Positions 24,106 to 31,499 of a stretch of 39,565 nt of DNA are shown here, piece by piece. The notes under the pieces were generated by a model that saw only the letters and a list, made by a program, of their open reading frames with translations, had not been told where the DNA came from and searched no databases. How positions within the stretch are numbered: position 1 is the stretch's first letter; every line of letters begins with the position of its first letter. Source of the DNA: Candidatus Caldarchaeum subterraneum. GTDB lineage: Archaea; Thermoproteota; Nitrososphaeria_A; Caldarchaeales; Caldarchaeaceae. The DNA is taken from assembly GCA_000270325.1 (NCBI GenBank), contig BA000048.1:147476-187040 (forward strand), given 5' to 3'. Position numbers and translations under genes: made by a program.

Positions 24106-24810
24106 ATGCAGAGAAGGGAGTATGGCCTCGGCCCGGATTGGAGGACCGTGATGAGGTCTCTGGAGAAGCTGGCGCCCATGTATGACAGGTTGAACAAAAC
24201 AATCTCTTTCAACACGGATATTAGGCTCAGGGCTGAATGTCTGAACGGCAACGTTGGTGTGTTGGACAGGGTGCTTGACGCGGGCTCGGGGCCAGGTGTC
24301 TTCACCGAGACACTGCTTAGGACACAGAACTGGAGGGGCGAAGTGGTCATGCTCGACCCCCTACCCAGCATGCATATGCTGGCCCGGAAAAAAGTGCCGC
24401 AAAACATCTCGCATCAGGTCGTGGCTGTTTTTGAGCAGATGCCTTTCCGAGACGGGGTCTTCGATACTGTGTTGATGGGCTTCTCCCTAAGAGACGCGGC
24501 AAACATGGCCAAAGCCCTTACGGAGACCCGGAAAATATTGAGAAAAGGCGGCCGCCTCCTCGTCGTCGACCTCGGCAAACCAGCGAACATCTTGAAAAAA
24601 ATCGCGATAGGCGTCTACTGGGCATTGCTGGCGCCTCTCCTAGCAGCCCTCAAACTGGGTAAAACAGGGCTTGAGGCAGCCGCAATCTACCTAACATACA
24701 GACGGCTGCCGACGAACAAGGAGCTCAAATACCTGTTGAAGACATTTTTTGAGACGGTTGAGGTCGGGGAGAAGATGCTGGGCGGAGTCGTGGTTATTAG
24801 GGCCTGCTGA
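24106..24810 (+). CDS. UbiE/MenG-like SAM-dependent methyltransferase
   Basis: 234 aa. Rossmann methyltransferase with motif I VLDAGSGPGVFTETLL, acidic strand VVMLDPLPSM, the motif-II-like FDTVLMGFSLRDAANMAKAL and ILRKGGRLLVVDLGKPANIL. The N-terminal APMYDRLNKTISFNTDIRLR corresponds to the UbiE signature YD-x-x-N-x-x-x-S-x-G. UbiE/MenG methylates the ring of demethylmenaquinone or a ubiquinone precursor. A quinone or other prenylated aromatic substrate fits the UbiA gene 2 kb downstream, but the two are separated by another gene and I cannot show a shared operon. Confidence 0.8.
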   Translation: MQRREYGLGPDWRTVMRSLEKLAPMYDRLNKTISFNTDIRLRAECLNGNVGVLDRVLDAGSGPGVFTETLLRTQNWRGEVVMLDPLPSMHMLARKKVPQNISHQVVAVFEQMPFRDGVFDTVLMGFSLRDAANMAKALTETRKILRKGGRLLVVDLGKPANILKKIAIGVYWALLAPLLAALKLGKTGLEAAAIYLTYRRLPTNKELKYLLKTFFETVEVGEKMLGGVVVIRAC

Positions 24811-24815
24811 AAACG

Positions 24816-24823
24816 TTTTTAAA
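24816..24823 (+). promoter_or_regulatory. TATA box of the RecA-like/V4R gene
   Basis: tttttaaa about 30 nt before the ATG at 24850, directly after the methyltransferase stop. It shows that the following gene has its own promoter and a short or absent leader. Confidence 0.5.
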
Positions 24824-24849
24824 CCCTTCGGCCATGTATAACTTGTCTG

Positions 24850-26307
24850 ATGGCGAACACCGAGCTGGAGAAAACTCTGTTCCCGACCGGTCATCAAGTC
24901 TTTGACCGAATAGTCTACTTCAGACACGGTATGACGGTGCTTGTCACCGACGAAACCTTCAGCGAAGCCCGAGCATTCCTACGCACACTTTTGAAGAAAC
25001 ACCAACAATCGATTATTGAGCTTGTTTCAACACGCAATCCACAGACAGAGCAAGTTCCCGTCCCAATAGAGGCGCTCCAAGACCTATCAATAAACGTAAA
25101 CCAGAAAAGAAGAGCCGAGAAAAACAGAATATTCATCCACAACTATCTGCCCGAGCTCCTCATACGCCACAACGGAGACGAAGTCCTCAAACTTTTGGAG
25201 ATGTGGCAAAAAGACGTCGCCAACGCCGGAAACCTCGAGTTCTACCTTCTGCCACGCAACACCTTCGCAGACTTCGAGAAAAAAGCCAAAGCAATAGTAG
25301 ACGCCGTAATAGAAATACACGTCGTCAAAGAAAACAACCAGTTCCTCTACTACTTCACACCAATAAGATCCTGCTCACAAGCCCACCACCTCAAAAACAT
25401 ACGATACGAAATCAAAGAAGGACAACTACTAATAGAATGGGAGAACATATTGATAAGCGACCTTCCAGCAGAACCGATTTCACGCAAACAGCTTAGAGAC
25501 CAACTCGAATCAAACGAGGACAGAATATTAATAAAACTGGGGAAGATTGACCCGAGAAATTTCACTGTAGAGGATTATGCTTTGCTCACGTCGCTTGACA
25601 ACATTCGGCTCTTAGACGCCAAGCTTCTTTTCCCAGACAGGTGGCCCGAAGTTTTTGATAAGATTATTGAATGGATATTGGCAGGGGCATTAAAAACCGA
25701 GGAAACAAAACCTGCAAAAAAATACGCGAGACGGCAAAAGCTAAAATTCAAAAATAAACTATTGCTCAACGTTCCAACCCGTCTTTCATTAATGCTGGTT
25801 TCGCTGTCTAAAGGCTTTCTAGGTAAAAGAGTAAGGACCGTACCGCTTGACGCACATCTAGCCGTTTTAGAGGCTGTGAAAAACATAGTGGACATGCTGG
25901 CCTCAGATAGGCCGGAAATTCGACGGGATGCAAGGTTTGCTACCAGATATTTCGGTGAACTTTCCGCTAGAAAAACGGCATTAGAATACATCATGAGGCT
26001 TGAGGGAACCCCCTACACCTCGTTTAGCGTCAAGCACGTTCCCAGCCTAATATCTATCACTCTCAAAGCTGGATGGGGGTTGGATGTAAATTTCATCACA
26101 TCTTCTGGAGAAATTTGGCTTTTTGAGGTGAGAAATTGTCATCTATGCGGGGATGCGGTTAGTGACGAGCCCTTTTGCGACAAATTTGTTTCTAGTGTGG
26201 TCGTCGGTGTACTTTCAGTATGTCTCAAAAGACGATTTGAATGCTTTGAAGTATCCTGCAAAGCTGTTGGAAACGAATCATGCATTTTCAAAGCATATAA
26301 AGTCTAG
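24850..26307 (+). CDS. Degenerate RecA/KaiC-like domain fused to a C-terminal V4R domain
   Basis: 485 aa. The N-terminal 200 residues read like a KaiC-type RecA fold without Walker A: VYFRHGMTVLVTDETFSEAR, the Walker-B-like RIFIHNYLPELLIR, IVDAVIEIHVV and the closing PIRSCSQAHHLKNIRYEIKE, which mirrors the K-R-G...Y-x-I end of KaiC-like proteins. A central helical region follows. The last 90 residues are a V4R (vinyl-4-reductase-like) domain with FEVRNCHLCGDAV, PFCDKFVSSVVVGVLSVCL and FEVSCKAVGNESCIF; its cysteines would bind zinc. V4R domains bind hydrophobic small molecules in sensors and tetrapyrrole or lipid enzymes. The V4R call is fairly firm and the RecA call is inference. The gene runs almost directly into UbiA. 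Confidence 0.7.
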   Translation: MANTELEKTLFPTGHQVFDRIVYFRHGMTVLVTDETFSEARAFLRTLLKKHQQSIIELVSTRNPQTEQVPVPIEALQDLSINVNQKRRAEKNRIFIHNYLPELLIRHNGDEVLKLLEMWQKDVANAGNLEFYLLPRNTFADFEKKAKAIVDAVIEIHVVKENNQFLYYFTPIRSCSQAHHLKNIRYEIKEGQLLIEWENILISDLPAEPISRKQLRDQLESNEDRILIKLGKIDPRNFTVEDYALLTSLDNIRLLDAKLLFPDRWPEVFDKIIEWILAGALKTEETKPAKKYARRQKLKFKNKLLLNVPTRLSLMLVSLSKGFLGKRVRTVPLDAHLAVLEAVKNIVDMLASDRPEIRRDARFATRYFGELSARKTALEYIMRLEGTPYTSFSVKHVPSLISITLKAGWGLDVNFITSSGEIWLFEVRNCHLCGDAVSDEPFCDKFVSSVVVGVLSVCLKRRFECFEVSCKAVGNESCIFKAYKV

Positions 26308-26320
26308 AATGAGGGTAAAA

Positions 26321-27166
26321 ATGAGTAAGTATTTTATTCAAAAGATGATTGGATTCGCTACTCTTCCAAAATCATACTTCTCACTGTTTACATCCACATT
26401 TATGGCTAGTGTAACAATCATGATTATAACTGGAGAAGGACTACTTGATTTATGGGTTTTTTGGCTTTATTTCTTTTTATCCACCGCTTTTCTAAACAGC
26501 TTCAACAACCTGATGGATATTAAATCAGATTACATCACCAAAAATAATTTCCCTCTTCCTTCTGGATTAATTTCCCCAAGGGAAGCTTCACTCTTTTCAG
26601 CCGCAACTCTGATAGCGGCAGTAGCAACACTGATCCCAATTCTGGAGGTAAACGCCTCCGCCGCAGGCATCCTTCTAATTGATTTACTGATTGGATATTT
26701 TTACTCGGCGCCAAAAATTAGGTTAAAGCGATATCCAGTGTTAAAGGCCACGATGCTGATAATTCACACCGCCATTCTACCACTCATAGTCGGATTGACC
26801 TTAGCGAATAAAAGCATTGCCGATTATCTAGCTATTGTTTTTCCCGTTTATCTCATGGGTTTAGCTGTACACACGTTGCAGGACATAGGAGATGTTGTCG
26901 GGGATGTGCTTATGGGAGATAAGACATTTCCATCAATGCTGGGTATGAAGAACTCGGTCCTTCTAACTGTGCTTCTATTCATGCTGGCCGCCATCTTTAC
27001 ATGGCTGGTTTTCGATGCGAGCTACAGGATTTTAATCATGTTTCTCTTCTTTTCACAGATTGTTCTTTCTATGTTGTTGTTTATTCGAGTAAATCTGTGG
27101 AAGATTGTTTATTGGAGCACTGCTCTCATCGCGTTTTTAATTATGGTTTTGCTCCTAGTCAAATGA
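26321..27166 (+). CDS. UbiA-superfamily membrane prenyltransferase
   Basis: 281 aa from ATG 26321, which has gagggt just before it; ATG 26309 is also possible. About eight to nine membrane spans. The first aspartate motif is FNNLMDIKSD (N62, N63, D66, D70), the second QDIGDVVGD (D188, D191, D195), and between them lies YSAPKIRLKRYPVLK. These are the Mg-diphosphate and prenyl-binding signatures of UbiA, MenA, DGGGP synthase and chlorophyll synthase. It transfers a prenyl chain to an aromatic or polar acceptor in the membrane. The acceptor is unknown. It starts 13 nt after the RecA-like/V4R gene. Its sequence is visibly more AT-rich than the flanking housekeeping genes. It ends overlapping the convergent gene by 8 nt. 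Confidence 0.92.
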   Translation: MSKYFIQKMIGFATLPKSYFSLFTSTFMASVTIMIITGEGLLDLWVFWLYFFLSTAFLNSFNNLMDIKSDYITKNNFPLPSGLISPREASLFSAATLIAAVATLIPILEVNASAAGILLIDLLIGYFYSAPKIRLKRYPVLKATMLIIHTAILPLIVGLTLANKSIADYLAIVFPVYLMGLAVHTLQDIGDVVGDVLMGDKTFPSMLGMKNSVLLTVLLFMLAAIFTWLVFDASYRILIMFLFFSQIVLSMLLFIRVNLWKIVYWSTALIAFLIMVLLLVK

Positions 27167-28319
27167 TGTGTGCGTAGCGCATGAGTCTGTCGGGAACCCT
27201 CGCTACCAAAAAGTCGACGAAGTCGGCGGGATTTTTAGATTGGAAAAACCATTTTCGCACGGTGAAGAATCTAAAGACGTTCATGCTTGCGATTAGGCTC
27301 TTTTCATCAAATTCCACATATTTGGCTGCTTGTCTCAATAGGTCTAGGCCTCTTAGGAAATGGAGGTCTCCAAGCCTTATCGTCTGTCTTTTTAGGAAAT
27401 TGTTTTTCAGCGATTCCTCCGGTTTGGTGATGATTGCGAGGTCACGTCCTAAGTAGACGACGCTGTTCCATATTCCTAGTCCAATATCGACGCTGAGGTC
27501 AGCAACATCGTCATAGTAGTTGGATGATTTGAAGACGTAGTCGAATCCTTTTCTTAGGTATCCGAAGCCCTTGATTTCTTCTTTAGTTCTTTCGCATAAA
27601 CTTTCTAGCATGCATAAATCGAGTCCTACCCACACTCTTCCAACACCTTTCTCATTCATGTTTTTCAGGTAGTCACGAATCGTCAGTTTTTCGCGGTCAA
27701 TACTGTTCTGCTGTTTAAAAGTCGCGCCTTGTCCAGAAATGTAGAGTGCAAGGTCTCTTAGGAACTCTTTTCTCGCTGTTAATATTGTGTCGGGAAGGCT
27801 TTTCAGCCATTTGTTGACAAGTAGCGCCAATAATGTGCATGAGTTTTCGGCTCGTTTGACTATGTCGTTGTTTCCTGCGGAGATGTATATTCCTTCTTCT
27901 ATGGCTTTTTTCTGTCTTTGTAGCGATTGTTCGGCTTCTTCGGTTGTGTGGAAGGTGTCGTTGATGTTGTCGAGCACCTTTATGCTGATTATTAGAGCCA
28001 TTTTTGCGAGGACTGTTGAGAATATTTGTGCCCTTGTTGCTTTTTTGTGTAGCAGTGGATAGGCGGAGATGGTTGCCATGTATGATGAATAGGGTAGGTA
28101 CTTCTTTTTCATGACGCCGAGGTCCATCAATTCCTGGAGGCTGGCTGTCTCCTCTCCCCCCAGTATGTTTTCCATGGTTTTGCCGAAATAGTCGGATGCT
28201 TCGCGGATGATGCAGAGCATCTCAGACAGGTTTCGCCTGTTCCCGGCTATGTATCGCAGCATCACAAGGCCCGCGGCTTTTGTAAAATAGTCTAACCCCT
28301 CCCCACTATTCTGGGTCAT
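27159..28319 (-). CDS. Class I isoprenoid-synthase-like protein
   Basis: 386 aa, almost entirely helical. Two acidic motifs lie at the right spacing for a trans-prenyl synthase or terpene synthase fold: VLDNINDTFHT (D117, D121) in mid-protein and SNYYDDVADLSVDIGLGIWN (D270, D271, D274, D278) about 150 residues later. In known enzymes paired Asp-rich motifs hold Mg-diphosphate. Neither motif is a perfect DDxxD, and I see no clear chain-elongation signature, so it could be a synthase, cyclase or head-to-head condensing enzyme. It lies tail-to-tail with the UbiA gene (8-nt overlap), which supports prenyl-lipid metabolism. The assignment is by motif and helix pattern only. Confidence 0.55.
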   Translation of the reverse strand: MTQNSGEGLDYFTKAAGLVMLRYIAGNRRNLSEMLCIIREASDYFGKTMENILGGEETASLQELMDLGVMKKKYLPYSSYMATISAYPLLHKKATRAQIFSTVLAKMALIISIKVLDNINDTFHTTEEAEQSLQRQKKAIEEGIYISAGNNDIVKRAENSCTLLALLVNKWLKSLPDTILTARKEFLRDLALYISGQGATFKQQNSIDREKLTIRDYLKNMNEKGVGRVWVGLDLCMLESLCERTKEEIKGFGYLRKGFDYVFKSSNYYDDVADLSVDIGLGIWNSVVYLGRDLAIITKPEESLKNNFLKRQTIRLGDLHFLRGLDLLRQAAKYVEFDEKSLIASMNVFRFFTVRKWFFQSKNPADFVDFLVARVPDRLMRYAHII

Positions 28320-28351
28320 GCAAATATTATTTCAGCGATAGAAAATAAGGT

Positions 28352-29104
28352 TTAGATAACTTTCTCGGTTGGATACACCTCTAATCCGCCGATTACAAAT
28401 TTATAGGGATGAGGCTCCACGTCGTGGTCTACTCCCCTCATTTTTTCGATTTGAATCGAGCTGGCTACAGTCCCGTCCTTGAGATATTTTCTAAGTATTA
28501 TTACGCCGTCAGCTAGGTATTCCTCGAACTGGTATGGCCTTTCGGCGCCGCTGTACCTTAGCTCTGTCAGCAACAGGGTGGTGCATCTTAACGGTGTTAT
28601 TCCCTCCAACAGCTCAAGGAACGCGGCCCTTCTCTCCGCAACCCGTGGATACTGGATGAAGAAGGATGTTAGGGAGTCTATGACAAGCCTTTTCGCGTTA
28701 ATGTTTTTCACGTGGTTTCCGACGGCCGCTATCAGGGCAGCGAGCGAGAAATCTTTTTTACCGATGGATATGCCGCCGAGCTTTATCTCACCCGGTATCG
28801 TCCTAATAGGTGAGGCGTCAACTATCGCTAATCTTCCTTCTTTTACAAACGGCTCCAAGTCGATGCCGAGGTTTGACACGTTTCTAAAAACGCTTGCAGG
28901 CCTCTCATCAAGAGTCACGTACACACCATTCTCCCCTTTCAGGCAGCCGTGATACAGGAACTGGAGGCCTAGGGTGGTTTTTCCAGAACCAGGGGAGCCC
29001 ATCACCACGATGTTGAACCCGGCGGGGAACCCTTTATTGTTTAGGAGAGTGTCAAGGCCGCTGACGCCGGTGCTTACATACTCCATGCTTTCTCCGTTGC
29101 TCAC
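28352..29104 (-). CDS. KaiC-like RecA-superfamily ATPase
   Basis: 250 aa from GTG 29104; ATG 29086 is preceded by ggagaa and is a good alternative. A single KaiC domain: STGVSGLDTLLNNKGFPAGF, Walker A GSPGSGKTT (36-44), the catalytic glutamate in VYVTLDERPASVF, Walker B RLVIDSLTSFFI, and the closing IEKMRGVDHDVEPHPYKFVI. Archaeal single-domain KaiC-like proteins are signalling or regulatory ATPases of mostly unknown function. The GTG lies about 27 nt from gatataaaac, supporting a leaderless start. It is intact, unlike the RecA-like domain of the V4R fusion nearby, which hints that the two could interact. Confidence 0.9.
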   Translation of the reverse strand: MSNGESMEYVSTGVSGLDTLLNNKGFPAGFNIVVMGSPGSGKTTLGLQFLYHGCLKGENGVYVTLDERPASVFRNVSNLGIDLEPFVKEGRLAIVDASPIRTIPGEIKLGGISIGKKDFSLAALIAAVGNHVKNINAKRLVIDSLTSFFIQYPRVAERRAAFLELLEGITPLRCTTLLLTELRYSGAERPYQFEEYLADGVIILRKYLKDGTVASSIQIEKMRGVDHDVEPHPYKFVIGGLEVYPTEKVI

Positions 29105-29125
29105 GCTTTTTATGATTGTAAGAAT

Positions 29126-29141
29126 GATATAAAACTTAAAC
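29126..29141. promoter_or_regulatory. Divergent promoter between the KaiC-like and presenilin-like genes
   Basis: The 55-bp gap holds gatataaaac followed by ttaaac. Read on the minus strand, gttttatatc lies about 27 nt from the GTG at 29104. On the plus strand, cttaaac lies about 25 nt from the ATG at 29160. Both genes would be leaderless and share this segment. Confidence 0.5.
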
Positions 29142-29159
29142 CCATCCATAAGCATAGAG

Positions 29160-29993
29160 ATGTGTCCCGTGGGTTTGCGAAGGTACCTAGTGGCGGTATA
29201 TCCTGTTTTGCTGACTATGGTATTGGCCATGGTGTTTCAGGCACTGTTTGCCGGCGTGATGTTGCCTCAGCCTCCGTTGACGCCTTTGGAGGAAGAGGGT
29301 GACGACGTTGCTGTTCTGGGTTCTCCCGCGCCCTATCTAAACAGCCTTCTTGTCATAGCGGTTATGTTTCTAGGAAGCCTTGCTATGCTCTGGCTTATAC
29401 GGTTCCGCAGAGCCCTCGCCGTCATCGTTTCCGTGGTTCTCTTCACAACAGCGGTTTCTGTAACTTTTCTGTTACTATTTGTTTCGACGAGTCTGGGCGA
29501 GGAGCTGCTTGCGGCTGTATCAATACTGGTTGGTGGGATGGTTTTGGCGGGTGTGTTTTCGAGGAAGGGTTTGTTTAACGTGTTGGCCGCCGCTTATGTG
29601 GCTTCGGCGAGCGGCGTGGTTTTCGGGTCTTCTCTACCCTTCTGGACCTCGCTCGTCCTGCTAGCAGCTGTTTCTGTTTACGACGTGGTCGCGGTCTTCA
29701 AGGGGCATTTGAAGAGACTTGGAGACATGGATATGGCGGAGTTGAGAGGGCTTGTTGTGACTTTTGAGGGCTTCAGCATAGGGTTGGGCGACCTCTTCTT
29801 CTACTCTGTTGTCCTAAGCTTCTCGGTGAACAACCTCGGCTGGCTGCCTGGAATAGCCGCCTCCGCCGGCCTCATCGTCGGCTACCTCGCGACCATCAAG
29901 CTTGCCGAGACAAGGCCCGTTTTCCCCGGGTTACCGCTCACCCTACTGGCCGCGATGGGCTTCGCATTCATCAGCTACCTCATACCGGTGTGA
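29160..29993 (+). CDS. Presenilin/signal-peptide-peptidase-type intramembrane aspartyl protease
   Basis: 277 aa with nine hydrophobic spans. The catalytic YD is in VSVYDVVAVFKGH (D175), GxGD in FSIGLGDLFFYS (D211), and the PAL-like motif in FPGLPLTL (256-262). These define the presenilin homologue family, which cuts substrates inside the membrane. A charged loop (PLEEEGDDV) follows the first span. The archaeal substrates are unknown; clearing signal-peptide remnants is the usual guess. The stop TGA overlaps the next gene's GTG (GTGA), so the two are translationally coupled, an unexpected pairing. Confidence 0.92.
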   Translation: MCPVGLRRYLVAVYPVLLTMVLAMVFQALFAGVMLPQPPLTPLEEEGDDVAVLGSPAPYLNSLLVIAVMFLGSLAMLWLIRFRRALAVIVSVVLFTTAVSVTFLLLFVSTSLGEELLAAVSILVGGMVLAGVFSRKGLFNVLAAAYVASASGVVFGSSLPFWTSLVLLAAVSVYDVVAVFKGHLKRLGDMDMAELRGLVVTFEGFSIGLGDLFFYSVVLSFSVNNLGWLPGIAASAGLIVGYLATIKLAETRPVFPGLPLTLLAAMGFAFISYLIPV

Positions 29994-30865
29994 AAACGAT
30001 GTCGCCGGAGGATGCCGCAAGATGCTGCACACTCGGTCTATTGCTCGAGCTCGCCACCTCACCAAAACCCGGTCTCGTTGACAGACTCTCTAACCCAGAT
30101 GTTTATGCATGTTTCACCGCATCCGCAGTCGCCCTTTATCCATGTTTCCTGAAAGCGGCCCAAGGCACGTCTGTGGGAGACGCTGTGCTCTGCTCAACCC
30201 GTGAGATGATGAGCTGGCAGAAAGGAGGAAACACACATCTCGGAAGCCTTCTGCTGCTAACGCCCATCGCGAAAGCAGCCGTCGAAGCAGGGAAAATCGA
30301 GAGATTACGCGGCAGCTTGGAGAAAACGCTCAAGCAAATGGATTACAGGGATTTGCATAAGATTTTGAAGGCTATCAAGATGGTTGGGCCCGGTGGATTA
30401 GGAAAAGTCGCATACCTTGACGTCAACAACGCCAAGACATACAACTTGGTGAAGCAGCGGAAGACCTCAGTCATCGAGGCCTTCAACCCCTACGCCCAGT
30501 GGGAGGTCGTTGCCCACGAGTACTGCACAAACTATCAAGCAAGCATCATGCATGGTTACATGTTTCTTAGAAAAAGAATAGAGCAAGAGGACTGGAACAC
30601 AGCGGGGATAAACACTTTCCTAAACATTTTACAGCATCTCCCCGACAGCCACGTATCACGCAGACAAGGCAGACATGCTGCGAAAATTCTCTCCCGAATG
30701 GCTAAGCAGGTTCTCGATGCAGGAGGAGTAGGCACCGAGGAGGGCGGCCGCAGATACACACAGTTCATTAAACACGTTAAGAGAGCGGGAATGAAGCCGG
30801 CCGCGGCCGCAGACGTGCTGGCTGTATCCTACACCCTGCTTCTGCTAAGTGGCTGGAGACCCTGA
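29990..30865 (+). CDS. CitG-family triphosphoribosyl-dephospho-CoA synthase-like protein
   Basis: 291 aa. The CitG signatures are visible: TSPKPGLVDRLSNPDVYACF at the N-terminus and KGGNTHLGSLLLLTPI near residue 80, then MVGPGGLGKVAYLDV and VVAHEYCTNYQASIMHG. CitG/MdcB joins ATP and dephospho-CoA to make the prosthetic-group precursor of citrate or malonate decarboxylating enzymes. No citrate lyase or malonate decarboxylase genes are seen here, so the archaeal member probably serves another nucleotide or cofactor reaction. It starts with GTG inside the presenilin-like stop. The pair likely forms an operon. Confidence 0.88.
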   Translation: MKTMSPEDAARCCTLGLLLELATSPKPGLVDRLSNPDVYACFTASAVALYPCFLKAAQGTSVGDAVLCSTREMMSWQKGGNTHLGSLLLLTPIAKAAVEAGKIERLRGSLEKTLKQMDYRDLHKILKAIKMVGPGGLGKVAYLDVNNAKTYNLVKQRKTSVIEAFNPYAQWEVVAHEYCTNYQASIMHGYMFLRKRIEQEDWNTAGINTFLNILQHLPDSHVSRRQGRHAAKILSRMAKQVLDAGGVGTEEGGRRYTQFIKHVKRAGMKPAAAADVLAVSYTLLLLSGWRP

Positions 30866-30869
30866 TTTA

Positions 30870-31160
30870 TCATGTCCGTGAGAGGTAGATGAAGATGGTG
30901 AACCCTGCGAACCCTATCACGTTAAGCATAAGCAGCGGCGTGGCTATGTGCATTTCCTCGCTGTATGAGACGGACATCATGTAGAAAACATACGCCGCGT
31001 AGAGGTGTTGTATCAGAAAAACGGAGGTCAACGCAACCAAGGCGTTCGTGAACTTTGTTCTCGCATATTTTCTGGTTAGTAGATAGTTGCGTAGGGAGTA
31101 GAGCAGCCCGGTTACAATCATCAACGATATCAGGATGTTTATCAGCCAGAGCGGGCCCAT
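30870..31160 (-). CDS. Small three-span membrane protein
   Basis: 96 aa with three hydrophobic segments: LWLINILISLMIVTGLLYSL, ALVALTSVFLIQHLYAAYVF and TPLLMLNVIGFAGFTIFIYL. Between the first two lies a basic loop (RNYLLTRKYARTKF). I do not recognise a named family. The gene starts inside the end of the winged-helix gene (19-nt overlap, same strand), so the two proteins are probably made together. Pairing of a winged-helix protein with a small membrane protein suggests a membrane-linked regulator. Confidence 0.7.
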   Translation of the reverse strand: MGPLWLINILISLMIVTGLLYSLRNYLLTRKYARTKFTNALVALTSVFLIQHLYAAYVFYMMSVSYSEEMHIATPLLMLNVIGFAGFTIFIYLSRT

Positions 31161-31471
31161 GACACACGCGCCTTTGAGCTGCCCAAAACCTCGTCAACCA
31201 CCGAATCAAGTATGTCCATGTTCTCCGAAACCACCTGAGAGAGTCTGTATTTGACGTCATACCTCCCCTCATCTGCTTCAACTAAGTTGTTCTCTATGAG
31301 AAACTCGAGATGATGTAGTATGGTTTTGTAGTTTAGGTGCAGAGCTTTAGCAAGCTGGTTGGCGTTGGCTGGGCCGTCTCTGAGCTTGAGAAGGATGAGC
31401 AAGCGTGTGGGTCCTCCGCGTGTGCCTAAGAGAACCCATCGGAAAAAAGTCTTGATAGGCCTGTCCGACAA
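31142..31471 (-). CDS. Winged-helix transcriptional regulator
   Basis: 109 aa from TTG 31471. The HTH is NANQLAKALHLNYKTILHHL followed by EFLIENNLVEADEGRYDVKY and a C-terminal helix (ENMDILDSVVDEVLG) for dimerisation. The N-terminal FRWVLLGTRGGPTRLLILL matches the archaeal ArsR-like group I recall. The TTG start has agggt just upstream, and a cttaag box near 31500 is about 27 nt away. A longer frame to TTG 31522 overlaps the cyclase gene and is less likely. Same strand as the cyclase and CoA-transferase genes, so it may regulate them. Confidence 0.8.
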   Translation of the reverse strand: MSDRPIKTFFRWVLLGTRGGPTRLLILLKLRDGPANANQLAKALHLNYKTILHHLEFLIENNLVEADEGRYDVKYRLSQVVSENMDILDSVVDEVLGSSKARVSWARSG

Positions 31472-31499
31472 CTTGTTACCCTGAAGTGGTTGTCGGGTC

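Noticed and set aside
26153-26320. Extended UbiA reading frame starting inside the V4R gene
   Set aside because: The extra residues are an out-of-frame reading of the conserved V4R cysteine region; UbiA homology starts near MSKYFIQKM.
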